Shown here: positions 8,487 to 17,474 of the stretch, piece by piece
Numbering within the stretch: position 1 is the stretch's first letter
Layout of the letters: every line of letters starts with the position of its first letter
Assembly: GCA_041390105.1 (NCBI GenBank)
Contig: JAWKQO010000003.1
Location: 744,001-808,000 of the forward strand
Direction: 5' to 3'
Length of the DNA: 64,000 nucleotides
DNA from: Gemmatimonadota bacterium
Lineage (GTDB): Bacteria; Gemmatimonadota; Gemmatimonadetes; Longimicrobiales; Gaopeijiaceae
Translations under genes and position numbers: made by a program
Notes under the pieces: model-generated
What the model was told of the DNA's origin: nothing
Database searches by the model: none
Seen by the model: only the letters and a program-made list of their open reading frames with translations

Positions 8487-10112
8487 GTGCAGCTGACTCC
8501 CTGGATCATCCCCCCGCTGGTCGGGGTGGTGTGGTGCGCCGCGACCGCGGCGTACAGTCAGCGCACGCGCCCCGCCGCCGCCGCCCTCCAGCTCCGCTGG
8601 ATGATGCTCGCCGTGGGGACCTGGTCCCTGGCCCAGGCGGCCTCCCTGGCCTTCGTGAGCCTCCCCGCCCAGGTCTGGTTCTCCAAGCTCCAGTACCCAG
8701 GAGTGCTGGGGGCCTCGGTGGCGTGGTTCCTGTTCGCCCTCCGCTACACCGGCCGCACCCCGCGCACGTCGACGCAGTGGGGACCTCTGCTGGTGTTGAT
8801 CGCCACGGTGATTACGGGTCTGGTCTTCACCAACGAGTGGCACCATCTGATCTGGACCGATGTGCGCCAGGAGCAAAGCGGCTCCCTGCTCGGGCTGACG
8901 CTGGAGCACGGTCCCGCCTTCTACGTCCATGCGCTCTACTGCTACGGCCTGGTGGTGGCCGCCACCGCGGTGCTGGCCTGGACGGTCGGGCAGACGTATC
9001 ACACGCGTAAACAGCTCGTGTCCATCATCGGCGCGCCGGCGCTGGTCGTGGCCGCCACCATCGTCTACCTGTCGCCCGTCAGTCCCGGCGTGTGGTTCGA
9101 CTTCGTCCCGCTCGCCTACGCGGTCGCGGGATCGCTGCTGGCCTGGGGACTCCTCAGGGCCGGGGTCGCGGACCTGGTCCCGGTAGCGCGCAATCTGGTG
9201 TTCGAGAGCATCGGGGACGCCGTGTTCGTGCTCGACCATCAGGGTCGCGTCCTCGACTTCAACCCGGCCGGTGCCGAGCTCTTCGGACCCAGCACCCATT
9301 CCTCCATCGGGCGGGACTTTGCGGATCTGGCCCGAGCCCCCGCGCTGCAGCAGGTGCTGGAGCTGGGCATCAGCGAGGTGCAGGACGTGAATCTCGGCCC
9401 CGCCAACTACGAGCGCGTGCACGACCTGCGGGTCTCGCCCATCTACAACTCGGTGAACGGCGAGCTGCTCGCCCGTGTGTTGGTGTTCCGCGAGACCACC
9501 GACCGTCGCCGCATCGAGGCCGGCCTCCGTCTGGTGACCGAGTCACTGGAAGAGGCGAATACGGAGTTGGAGCGTCTCGCGAACTACGATACGCTCACCG
9601 GCCTCAGCAGCCGCCGCCACTTCCTGCATCAGCTCGAGCGCGAAGCACGTCGGAGCCAGCGGCACGGCCATACCTTCGTCCTGATGCTGTTGGACCTCGA
9701 TCACTTCAAGCAGGTCAACGATGCCTTCGGCCATCCGACCGGCGACGCAGTCCTGATCGCCACTGCTCAGGCCATCCGCAGCGTGATCCGCGAGGTGGAC
9801 TACGCTGGGCGCATCGGCGGCGAGGAGTTCGCTGTGCTCCTTCCCGAGACGGAGCTCGAAGGGGGCGAAGCGCTCGCCGAGCGCATTCGCGCCGAGGTCG
9901 AGGCGCTGCGGCACACGGACACGGAGGGGAACCCCTTCCGGGTCACCATCAGCGTCGGCATCACCACCTGGGGCCCGGGACGTGACCTGCCCGCCGATCT
10001 GCTGCGCGCCGCGGACCGCGCGCTCTACGCGGCCAAGCACAGCGGTCGCAATCGCGTCGTGTGCGCAGCGCCGAGCGGTGGGACGGGCGGATCCCTGGCC
10101 GGGATCGCCTAG
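8487..10112 (+). CDS. membrane-bound PAS-GGDEF diguanylate cyclase
   Basis: A 541-residue protein with an N-terminal membrane region of about seven helices (residues 1-220, resembling the 7TM sensor of some histidine kinases), a PAS domain (about 225-330, 'GDAVFVLDHQGRVLDFNPAG'), a short helical linker and a C-terminal GGDEF domain. The catalytic motif is GGEEF (444-448). The inhibitory I-site REVD (435-438) lies at the canonical spacing upstream, so the enzyme is predicted to make cyclic-di-GMP and be feedback-inhibited by it. The start is a GTG preceded by AGGT. It is monocistronic; two HD-GYP proteins that could degrade the product lie about 35 kb away. Confidence 0.92.
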   Translation: MQLTPWIIPPLVGVVWCAATAAYSQRTRPAAAALQLRWMMLAVGTWSLAQAASLAFVSLPAQVWFSKLQYPGVLGASVAWFLFALRYTGRTPRTSTQWGPLLVLIATVITGLVFTNEWHHLIWTDVRQEQSGSLLGLTLEHGPAFYVHALYCYGLVVAATAVLAWTVGQTYHTRKQLVSIIGAPALVVAATIVYLSPVSPGVWFDFVPLAYAVAGSLLAWGLLRAGVADLVPVARNLVFESIGDAVFVLDHQGRVLDFNPAGAELFGPSTHSSIGRDFADLARAPALQQVLELGISEVQDVNLGPANYERVHDLRVSPIYNSVNGELLARVLVFRETTDRRRIEAGLRLVTESLEEANTELERLANYDTLTGLSSRRHFLHQLEREARRSQRHGHTFVLMLLDLDHFKQVNDAFGHPTGDAVLIATAQAIRSVIREVDYAGRIGGEEFAVLLPETELEGGEALAERIRAEVEALRHTDTEGNPFRVTISVGITTWGPGRDLPADLLRAADRALYAAKHSGRNRVVCAAPSGGTGGSLAGIA

Positions 10113-10209
10113 GTCGCACCGCCGCGAGGGCGCCGACAGCCGCCTCGGAGGTTCAGCGTCGCGCAGGGCGCCGCGCCGAGCCGAGCGGGGGCACCCGCAC
10201 CCCGTCCCA

Positions 10210-10226
10210 CCTGACCCGAGGTCAGG
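10210..10226. terminator. hairpin between convergent GGDEF and aconitase-family genes
   Basis: CCTGACC (10210-10216) pairs with GGTCAGG (10220-10226) over a 3-base loop. The hairpin includes the stop codon of the aconitase-family gene and lies 97 bases after the GGDEF stop, a position suited to stopping transcription from both sides. There is no T-run. Confidence 0.4.
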
Positions 10227-12381
10227 CCAGCTGGGGCTCCCGCGCCGCTAGCGGGCGGATGGCCTGCCCCGGCACCCACTCCACCACCTGCCCCGCCACC
10301 GCGCTGGCCGCCACGGTATAGGGCGAGGCCAGATACAGCTGCCCGGGTCCGGAGCGGCCGGGGAAGTTGCGGTTCTGCGAGGAGATGGACACCTCGTCCG
10401 GCGCGGCGGTCACGCCGGGGCCCGCGTTGATGCAGGCTCCACACCCGGGCTCGATGAACGACGCGCCCATGGCCTCGAAGAGCTCGAGGTAGCCCTGCGC
10501 ACGGCAGTACTCCCGCACTTCGATGGAGCCGCACTGGATGTAGCAGCGCACGTCCGGATGCACCGTAAGACCTTGCTCGCGCGCCTCGGCGAAAACGCGC
10601 GCGTACATGTCCATGTCCTCCTTCTTGCCCGCCGTGCACGACCCTGCGTAGGCGATGTCGATCCGGATGGGTCCGTCGGCGAGCTCGTCCACGTAGAGGC
10701 CGTTGCCGGGGTCTCCCGGCAGCGCCACCATCGGGCGCACCGTGGACGCATCGATCTCGATGATCTTCACGTACTCCGCACCGGGATCGCTCTGCATGCC
10801 CTCGACCAACGAGCGGGCGCGCGCTTCGTCCATGCCGCGCTCGCGTACCATGAACTCGACGGCGCGCTCGTCCGCGGCCACGAGGCCGGTGAAGGCACCG
10901 ACCTCAGCCGCCATGTTGGTCATGGTCGCGCGCTCGTCAACCGAGAGCGCCTCCACGGCAGGTCCCGCGTATTCGATGATCTGGCCGATCGCGTGTCCAT
11001 CCCGGATGTAGGGATGGCGCAGGATCTCCAACATGTAGTCCTTGGCCGTGACGTTGGCGCGCGGCGTTCCGGTGATCACCACTTTGAACGAGGGCGGAAT
11101 CTTCACGCGCACGTCCTTGGTGATCCATGAGTTGAAGATCGCCGTCGTCCCCACGCCGAAGGCGAGCGCGCCGATGGCACCGGCGTGCGGCGTGTGCGAA
11201 TCGGTCCCGATGATCAACATGCCGGGCTCGGCGTACTCCTCGAGGATCTTGGAGTGGCAGATCGCCTCCGAACCCAGGCGCTGGCCCATCTGTTCGCCGT
11301 ACAGCGTGATGCCCTGACGCTCCGAGAACTCGCGCTGCTTGACCTCGAGCTGGTTGGCGACCTCCAGCAGGCCCTGCTCGATGCGCTCCTGGCTCATCGC
11401 CTTGGCGAGAAACGTCAGGTGATCGCGGAAGAACAGGATCGAGCTCTTGTCGGTCACCTCCGCATCTTCGCCCAGCTTCTCCTCGAAGAAGATGGCGGCC
11501 ATGGGGGTCACGTACTCGTGCGAGAAGCGGACATCGGTGCGGAAGAACCCGGCCTCTCCCGGTCGCACCCAGTCGACGCCGATGTTCCCGTGCGCGGCGT
11601 CGACCACCCAGTGACGGGCAAAGATCTTCTCACCGAGCGTCATGGGTCGCGACGACGGTAGCGCGGGAGCGAGACCCGACATCTCGGCAGCGGTTCCCGC
11701 GGCCTCCAGGGCGGCCGCCGCACCCTCGTGCGCGTGGCTCAGCGCCTCCGGCAACGGGACGTCCACCCTGCCCTGCAAGCGCGCCACGTTGAACTCGAAC
11801 AGGCCGCCGTACTCGATGATCTGCCGCGTGATGGCGTCCTTGCCCGCCAGGAACTCCTCCAGCTGGATCTCCTCACCCGCGCGGATCCGGTCGATCACGC
11901 CGAAGTCCGTGGTGGTGAGCATGCCGAGGTTCTGGCAGTTCTCGTTGTAGATCCGCTCGATGCTCTCGCCGACCACCACCTCGATCCCGGCCATCAGCTC
12001 CGCATAGGGGCTCTGTTCGCGGCTGGACCCCTTGCCGCGCCGCTTGCCGGCCACCGAGCACACGAAGCCACCCGCTTTGACGCTGCCACGCCCCACGGGA
12101 AAGGCCGGCTCGCCGGTAGCGGGATCCTTGGCCATCAGACCCAGATAGGGGAACTCCCCCAGCGTCTCGTCGTGGAAGTAGCAGATGTAGGCGGGAGTGA
12201 TCTCGTCCGTGCTGATCTGGTCGCGCAGCTTCGCCTTCAGCTCGTCCGTCAGGGGCAGGTCGGCGCCCTCCTGGAGCTGAAGCCGCATCAGCTCCGCGTC
12301 GTCGACCAGGAAGAGCACCCGGCCCTGGAAGCGCAGGGTGGTGGGACGCTTGGGGGTCGGGCGGGTCAGGAGGTCCGACAT
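10222..12381 (-). CDS. aconitase/isopropylmalate dehydratase superfamily enzyme, swivel domain first
   Basis: A 719-residue fused hydro-lyase. The small LeuD-like swivel domain is at the N-terminus, with substrate-binding GSSREQSPYAE (118-128). The LeuC-like catalytic part follows, with iron-sulfur ligands in GSCTAGKK (Cys582) and PGCGACIN (Cys647, Cys650) and NRNFPGR (670-676). The swivel-first order resembles AcnB rather than AcnA or separate LeuC/LeuD. Likely reactions are dehydration-hydration of citrate, homocitrate or isopropylmalate; sequence alone does not choose between them. I placed the start at the ATG at 12381 (GGAG five bases upstream); the 74 upstream codons in frame look non-coding. 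The cluster would come from the SUF system encoded in this window. Confidence 0.82.
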   Translation of the reverse strand: MSDLLTRPTPKRPTTLRFQGRVLFLVDDAELMRLQLQEGADLPLTDELKAKLRDQISTDEITPAYICYFHDETLGEFPYLGLMAKDPATGEPAFPVGRGSVKAGGFVCSVAGKRRGKGSSREQSPYAELMAGIEVVVGESIERIYNENCQNLGMLTTTDFGVIDRIRAGEEIQLEEFLAGKDAITRQIIEYGGLFEFNVARLQGRVDVPLPEALSHAHEGAAAALEAAGTAAEMSGLAPALPSSRPMTLGEKIFARHWVVDAAHGNIGVDWVRPGEAGFFRTDVRFSHEYVTPMAAIFFEEKLGEDAEVTDKSSILFFRDHLTFLAKAMSQERIEQGLLEVANQLEVKQREFSERQGITLYGEQMGQRLGSEAICHSKILEEYAEPGMLIIGTDSHTPHAGAIGALAFGVGTTAIFNSWITKDVRVKIPPSFKVVITGTPRANVTAKDYMLEILRHPYIRDGHAIGQIIEYAGPAVEALSVDERATMTNMAAEVGAFTGLVAADERAVEFMVRERGMDEARARSLVEGMQSDPGAEYVKIIEIDASTVRPMVALPGDPGNGLYVDELADGPIRIDIAYAGSCTAGKKEDMDMYARVFAEAREQGLTVHPDVRCYIQCGSIEVREYCRAQGYLELFEAMGASFIEPGCGACINAGPGVTAAPDEVSISSQNRNFPGRSGPGQLYLASPYTVAASAVAGQVVEWVPGQAIRPLAAREPQLA

Positions 12382-12695
12382 CGAGGCTCCGGTCTGCAAC
12401 GTGATCTGGCCAGCGACCCACCGCCCCCCGACCCTACCTGCTGCACCGCTCGGCGCGCGGAGGGACCGTGTCCGGGGCGTCCTCGGGGGAGTGCCCCCTC
12501 GTGGACCGCCGCTCGGGAAAGGTAATGCCCGGCTCCGGACCGCGCGTACCGGGGACAGCGGCGGCCCCCCGGCCAACGCTGGACCCTCCAGGGCGCATCG
12601 CACTCAGCGAACGGACATCGACCCGGAGCCCAGGCTCAGTGCCTGCCAGCGGTCGGACCGCCGCACACGCCACCGACTCCAACCTGAGCTGAACC
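12382..12695. other. divergent intergenic region
   Basis: 314 bases separate the divergent aconitase-family and propeller genes. It must hold both promoters, but I cannot pick out a convincing -35/-10 pair, operator or small gene. Confidence 0.4.
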
Positions 12696-13967
12696 ATGAG
12701 ACGAGCCTGGGTCCTTTCCCTCCTGCCCCTGCTGCACGCCGCCGCCCTGTCCGCCCAGCAAACCATCCAGCTCCCCGAGCGGGACCGCGCGCTGGCCGTC
12801 GAACCGGTGGAGCTGTTCCGCGTCGGCGGCGCCGAGGGCACGGGTTGGCAGGAGTTCGCGCGGGTCACGCAAATGGCGTTCGACGCCCAGGGGAACCTGT
12901 ACGTGCTGGATCCGCAGTCGCAGCGCGTGGTCGTGATCGACCCGCGCGGTGGGCTGGTGCGGACGCACGAGCTGCAGGGCGACGGCCCGGGGGAGTTCCG
13001 CACTCCCGTCGCCCTCTCGGTCACGCGAGAAGGTGAACTGGTGGTCTTCGACGTAGGGCACATGGGCTTCCTCCGCTTCGGACCCGACGGGCGCTTCCTC
13101 GGGCAACAGGCCCAACCCCTGGAGCAGGGCCTCCCCATCCGAGGCTTCGCGCTGGACCAAGCGGGTCGGGTGGTCTTCTCGACCGATGGGCTCACCATCC
13201 GCACCAGCGAGAGCGCGGAAGGGCCCCCACCCGACCGGCGCCCCATTCGGCGGGTGGATCTCACGGGCGGTGCAGCGAGCGGCGTAGCCTACAACGCCTG
13301 GAAGCTGGCCGCGGAGGAACGTCCCACCCAGATGTCCGGCGGGGGCATGCGCTTCTCCGTGGGTGCATCGGAGGTGGCCATGGCACCTGGCCTCTACTAC
13401 GGGCTCCTCCCCGGAGGGCGACTGGCGGTGAGTGACTCGGTGGACTACGCGGTGAAGGTGGTGGGTGCAAACGGTGGCATCGAGCGGGTCTTGCGCCGTC
13501 CCATCGCGCCGCGCCGGCTCACCGACGCGGATCGGGAGGCCTACAAGGAAGAGCGGCTCGCCGGCGTCTCGGGCGGCGGCGGGGGAACGGGTGTCATGAT
13601 CCTGCAGGGAGGCGGCAGCGGCTCGGCGGGGGGCACCCGCAGCATGTCCATCGATCAAAAGGCCATGCGCGAGATGGTCTCGCAGCAGCTCGAACAGGCC
13701 ACCTTCGCGGAGGAACGGGCCGTGCTGGCAGGCCTGTCCACCGATTGGGGCGGCCGGATCTGGGTGGAGCGCAGCGGCCGCCGCGTGGGCGAGGACGGCC
13801 CCATCGACGTCATCGACGCCTCCGGTGAATACCTGGGGACCGTGGCTCCAAACGGAATGCGCCTCCCCGTGGCCTTTGGGCCGGACGGACGCATGGCCTA
13901 CGTGGACCTCGACGATCTCGACATCCCTTCGGTGGTGGTGCGCCAGCTTCCAGCGACGCTGCGCTGA
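12696..13967 (+). CDS. secreted six-bladed beta-propeller protein
   Basis: A 423-residue protein with a Sec signal peptide (residues 1-20, cleavage near LSAQQ). Successive propeller-blade repeats follow: 'FDAQGNLYVLDPQSQRVVVID', 'REGELVVFDVGHMGFLRF', 'GPDGRFL' and 'GPDGRMAYVDL'. The D-x-x-G-x-L-Y-V pattern is that of NHL/6-bladed propellers, which usually bind ligands or partners rather than catalyse. A glycine-rich insert (about 293-315, around GVSGGGGGTG) interrupts the second half. It has no same-strand operon partner closer than fabI, 186 bp downstream. No enzymatic function is assigned. Confidence 0.75.
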   Translation: MRRAWVLSLLPLLHAAALSAQQTIQLPERDRALAVEPVELFRVGGAEGTGWQEFARVTQMAFDAQGNLYVLDPQSQRVVVIDPRGGLVRTHELQGDGPGEFRTPVALSVTREGELVVFDVGHMGFLRFGPDGRFLGQQAQPLEQGLPIRGFALDQAGRVVFSTDGLTIRTSESAEGPPPDRRPIRRVDLTGGAASGVAYNAWKLAAEERPTQMSGGGMRFSVGASEVAMAPGLYYGLLPGGRLAVSDSVDYAVKVVGANGGIERVLRRPIAPRRLTDADREAYKEERLAGVSGGGGGTGVMILQGGGSGSAGGTRSMSIDQKAMREMVSQQLEQATFAEERAVLAGLSTDWGGRIWVERSGRRVGEDGPIDVIDASGEYLGTVAPNGMRLPVAFGPDGRMAYVDLDDLDIPSVVVRQLPATLR

Positions 13968-14041
13968 GCGGGGTAGGAACGCTCTGCACGAGCAGGCTTC
14001 CCGCTTCCGCAGCTCCGAGGCGGGACGTCCTGATCCCCCTG

Positions 14042-14068
14042 CCGCCGCCGCTCCGGTTCCGGCGGCGG
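14042..14068 (+). terminator. GC-rich hairpin downstream of the propeller gene
   Basis: CCGCCGCCG (14042-14050) pairs with CGGCGGCGG (14060-14068) over a 9-base loop, 74 bases after the propeller stop and about 85 bases before fabI. A G-run rather than a T-run follows, so termination is uncertain; it could equally be leader structure for fabI. Confidence 0.35.
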
Positions 14069-14153
14069 GGGGGTCGGCCTATCTTGGCCCACGGCGGTCC
14101 GTCCGCCGGCGCCCACCGTCCGTGCGGCGCTTCCTTTCGAACGGCACGAGGCC

Positions 14154-14957
14154 ATGGCGCACAACCTCCTGGACGGCAAGACCGGCATCATCTTCGGAGC
14201 GCTGGACGAACTTTCCATCGCGTGGAAGGTCGCCGAACGCGCCCACGCGGAGGGCGCCCGCTTCATCCTGAGCAATGCGCCGGTGGCCCTGCGCATGGGC
14301 AAGGTGAAGGAGCTGGCGGAGCAGACCGGCTCTGAGTTGGTGGCCGCCGACGCAACCTCCGTCGAGGATCTGGGCACCCTGCTGGACGCCGCCCAGGCAC
14401 AGTTCGGGAAGATCGACTTCGTGCTGCACTCGATCGGCATGTCGCCCAACGTGCGCAAGAAGCGGGGCTACACCGATCTGAACTATGATTGGCTCCAGAA
14501 GACCTGGGACGTCAGCGCCATGTCCTTCCACAAGATCATGCAGCTCCTCTACCAGAGAGAGCTCATGAACGAGTGGGGGTCCATCGTGGCGCTGTCGTAC
14601 GTGGCCGCCCAGCGCACGTTTTCCGAGTATGGCGACATGGCCGACGCGAAGGCGTTGCTCGAGTCCATCGCGCGCAGCTTCGGCTATCACTTCGGAAAAG
14701 CGTTCAAAGTGCGCGTGAACACGGTGTCACAGTCACCGACGCCCACCACCGCGGGCACCGGCGTCTCCGGCTTCGACAAGATGCTGGCGTACGGGGAGGT
14801 GATGTCCCCGCTCGGCAACGCGACGGCCGACGAATGCGCGGACTACTGCATCGCCCTGTTCAGTGACTACACGCGCAAAGTCACCATGCAGAACCTCTTC
14901 CACGACGGTGGCTTCTCCACCACCGGTGTGGCGCGCGAGATCCTGGAAGGGTTGTAG
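14154..14957 (+). CDS. fabI: enoyl-[acyl-carrier-protein] reductase (FabI)
   Basis: A 267-residue short-chain dehydrogenase-fold enzyme that reduces the enoyl-ACP double bond in the last step of each fatty acid elongation cycle. The variant nucleotide-binding sequence GIIFGALDELSIAW (11-24) replaces the usual TGxxxGxG, as is normal for FabI. The catalytic Tyr-x6-Lys is present (Tyr159, Lys166), with Tyr149 as the second active-site tyrosine. The motifs SIGMSPNVRKKR and SQSPTPTTAGTG match the form I know from Bacteroidota rather than the E. coli form. It appears monocistronic, with a hairpin after it. Confidence 0.92.
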   Translation: MAHNLLDGKTGIIFGALDELSIAWKVAERAHAEGARFILSNAPVALRMGKVKELAEQTGSELVAADATSVEDLGTLLDAAQAQFGKIDFVLHSIGMSPNVRKKRGYTDLNYDWLQKTWDVSAMSFHKIMQLLYQRELMNEWGSIVALSYVAAQRTFSEYGDMADAKALLESIARSFGYHFGKAFKVRVNTVSQSPTPTTAGTGVSGFDKMLAYGEVMSPLGNATADECADYCIALFSDYTRKVTMQNLFHDGGFSTTGVAREILEGL

Positions 14958-14981
14958 ACGGTCATCGAGCGTTCCCGCGGC

Positions 14982-14999
14982 CGCCCCCCGTAGGGGGCG
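14982..14999. terminator. bidirectional terminator hairpin between fabI and the aminotransferase operon
   Basis: CGCCCCC (14982-14988) and GGGGGCG (14993-14999) form a perfect 7-bp stem with loop CGTA. It is placed 25 bases after the fabI stop and 29 bases from the end of the convergent aminotransferase. Confidence 0.55.
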
Positions 15000-15027
15000 T
15001 CCGTGTGCGCGGAACCGAGGGCTGCAC

Positions 15028-16350
15028 TCAACCCAGCTCCGCGACCAACGTCTCCACCGCGAAGTCCAACTGATGCTCCGCGATCGTGAGCGGCGGCACC
15101 AGCTCCAACACGTTCCCTTGGGGACCCGCAGGCAGGAGGAGGATCCCGCGACGCAGCAGCGCCTCGGCCACCTCGGACCCGCTGCGTTGGCCATCGCCTA
15201 CCGAGAGCTCGATCCCGATCATCAGTCCGCGGCCCCGGACGTCGCGAACACCGGGAAGGGCCCCGAGCCGGTCCCGCAGCCGCGACTGCAGGCGGTCGCC
15301 GACCTCGCGGGCTCGGCGCACCAGGCCCTCCTTTTCCAGCACGTCCAGGAACGCCAGCGCGGCGGCGCAGGAGAGCGGGTGGCCCAGGAAGGTGCTCGTC
15401 TGCAGGGCTTCACCGGCGGACTCGGGCCAGGCATCCATGACGCGACGGGGCGCCAAGCAAGCCGACAACGGCATTCCCCCGCCCAGCGCCTTGCCCAAGC
15501 AGATCACGTCGGGACTCAGCCCCTCGTGTTCGAACGCGAACATACGGCCCGTACGCCCGAGTCCGGTGAAGATCTCGTCGCAGATCATCAGCGCACCGGC
15601 CGTATGGGCCAGCTCTGCCACCTGGCTCAGAAATCCCGGAGGCGGCACCCGCACCCCGCCACGGCCCTGGATGGGCTCGACGAGCACGGCCCCTACGGCC
15701 GGGCCACCGTCCCTCCCGGCCAGGACCTCGCGCACGCGGGTCAATGCCTCGTGCACGGGTGCCCCCGACGGTCCGCCCGGGAAGGGCAGGAAGCGCACAC
15801 CCTCGAACAACCGGCTTCGGAACGGTGCACGAAAGTCGTCACGGTGCGTGACCGACAGCGCGCCCAGCGTCAACCCGTGGTAGGAGCCCTCGAACGCGAG
15901 CACCCCCGTGCGACCCGTGGCCAGCAGCGCGGTCTTCAAGGCGACCTCGATGGCCTCCGAGCCCGACGACGCCAACACGCCCCGCGCCGAACGCCACGGT
16001 GCCAGCCGCGCCAGCCGCTCCAGCAACTCCACCTTCAACGGCGTGGGGTGGATGTCCCCCATGCCATGCACCAGGATCTCGGCCTGGTCGTGTAGCGCCT
16101 GCACGATGGGCTCGGCCGTGTGGCCGGCTGCCGCCACACCGAACGCGCCGCTCAGATCGAGGTAGATGTTGCCATCCGCGTCCTCGACGTTGGCGCCGCG
16201 CGCGCGAACCCAGAAGACCGGAAAGGTCTCCGAGACGAAGGTGACGTTGCGGGACTCCACTCTGCGCAGCCGCGCGGCCCACTGCTGAGACTTGGGTCCG
16301 GGTGGCCGTACGCGCAGGTCGGGAAGCCGCTCGCCGAAGGCGTGGGTCAT
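15028..16350 (-). CDS. class III pyridoxal-phosphate aminotransferase
   Basis: A 440-residue fold-type I aminotransferase. SSGSEAIEVALK (128-139) is the phosphate-binding loop, ICDEIFTGLGRTG (256-268) carries the cofactor-pairing aspartate, and CLGKALGGGMPLSA holds the Schiff-base lysine (Lys287). The class includes ornithine/acetylornithine, GABA and diamino-acid transaminases; the substrate is not evident. The start is the ATG at 16350, which overlaps the DUF2157 stop (ATGA); the same frame runs open far upstream, but only as an antisense-like shadow. It is the last gene of the ligA-polX operon and ends at a hairpin shared with fabI. Confidence 0.88.
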   Translation of the reverse strand: MTHAFGERLPDLRVRPPGPKSQQWAARLRRVESRNVTFVSETFPVFWVRARGANVEDADGNIYLDLSGAFGVAAAGHTAEPIVQALHDQAEILVHGMGDIHPTPLKVELLERLARLAPWRSARGVLASSGSEAIEVALKTALLATGRTGVLAFEGSYHGLTLGALSVTHRDDFRAPFRSRLFEGVRFLPFPGGPSGAPVHEALTRVREVLAGRDGGPAVGAVLVEPIQGRGGVRVPPPGFLSQVAELAHTAGALMICDEIFTGLGRTGRMFAFEHEGLSPDVICLGKALGGGMPLSACLAPRRVMDAWPESAGEALQTSTFLGHPLSCAAALAFLDVLEKEGLVRRAREVGDRLQSRLRDRLGALPGVRDVRGRGLMIGIELSVGDGQRSGSEVAEALLRRGILLLPAGPQGNVLELVPPLTIAEHQLDFAVETLVAELG

Positions 16351-17474
16351 GGGGTGCGGCGCGCCAGACGGGTTGCGATCCAGAACAGCAGCGCTGCGGT
16401 AGCAGCCAGGATGAACACGCTCGCGAGCGGGCTCCGGCGACCGAAGTCGGCCAGCGCCAGCGCCGCCGCCAACACGGCCAGACAGGAGCTCAGCACCACA
16501 CCTTTGGAGTGGCGCAGGCCATAGGGGATCCCCAGCGCCGCAATGACTCCAGGCCCGATCGCCATCTCGCGGCCGTGGAGGTGCAGCTCGTCGAGCGTCA
16601 TGAACGAGAAGACGATCGCGATGAGCACCGTGAAGGCCAACAGCGTCGGATACCAGGAGCGCTGCAGGGCGGCGGGCGCACGATGGATGCCCCAGAGCAG
16701 CACGGCCACGATGAGCAGCAGCCAGAGGTCGAGCCCCCAGATCGCCGCATCGGTGTCCAGCGGACCGACCGCGGTCCACCAGATCAGGATCAATCCTCCG
16801 AAGAGACTCACCACGAAGGACACCAACGCCCGATCGGCGGCTGCTCCACCCAGGCCGGCACGCAGGCGGGTCGCGAGCGCCGCCAGGGTCAGCAGGAGGA
16901 CCCCGTCCAACACCCAGACGATGGCGTCGGTAGCGACACCGAGCCGGTCCAGGAACACAGCCAGGAACGCGTACGCTGCGATCGTGTTGACCGCCGCGGG
17001 ACCCGGTCGGCGGCCGATGCTCAGGCGTAGGCTGAGCCACGGGGTCAAGAGCGCCAATGCAGCGACAGCCAGCGCGCCGGGCGAGCCCGCACTCCAGGCT
17101 TCGTCCGAGTACAGGTACGCCACCAGCAGCAAGGAGAGGCCGGAGGCCCGCAGCCCCACGCCCACCGGCTCCATCCGTTCGCGGCGCTCCAGCATGCGTG
17201 CCCCGGCGACCAGCAGCAGGCCGGTGACGCCCAGGATGGTGCAGCGCAATGGCACCTCGAGCAGCACCCAGTTGCGCGCGATGAACACGCCTGCCGCCAT
17301 CAGCAGCACGACACCCGCGGTGGCCCCCAGCACGTACTGCAACAACGCCCGGTTCCGCTCCTGGGCCTCACCGGCGGCGTCGTTGTGCAGGGTTTCGGCG
17401 AGCTCCTCGGTGATCAGCCCGTTGGCGCGCCAGCGTGCGATGGCATCGAGGACGGGGTCGCGGCCGCGGCTCAC
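16347..17474 (-). CDS. DUF2157-like polytopic membrane protein
   Basis: A 375-residue protein with a short soluble N-terminus (PVLDAIARWRANGLITEELAE, typical of DUF2157) followed by about ten hydrophobic segments, the first at roughly residues 46-63. The family has no established activity. I chose the GTG at 17474 because it overlaps the upstream exchanger stop as GTGA and because the N-terminus then starts at the conserved soluble part. The frame is open for a further 300 codons upstream, but there it lies antisense to recognisable exchanger sequence. Coupled by overlaps on both sides in the ligA operon. Confidence 0.75.
   Translation of the reverse strand: MSRGRDPVLDAIARWRANGLITEELAETLHNDAAGEAQERNRALLQYVLGATAGVVLLMAAGVFIARNWVLLEVPLRCTILGVTGLLLVAGARMLERRERMEPVGVGLRASGLSLLLVAYLYSDEAWSAGSPGALAVAALALLTPWLSLRLSIGRRPGPAAVNTIAAYAFLAVFLDRLGVATDAIVWVLDGVLLLTLAALATRLRAGLGGAAADRALVSFVVSLFGGLILIWWTAVGPLDTDAAIWGLDLWLLLIVAVLLWGIHRAPAALQRSWYPTLLAFTVLIAIVFSFMTLDELHLHGREMAIGPGVIAALGIPYGLRHSKGVVLSSCLAVLAAALALADFGRRSPLASVFILAATAALLFWIATRLARRTP

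Noticed and set aside
15028..17040. Long 670-codon open frame extending the aminotransferase upstream
   Set aside because: The first 230 codons are Arg/Gly/Pro-rich and lie over the DUF2157 gene in another frame. The aminotransferase begins at the ATG at 16350, which overlaps the upstream stop.
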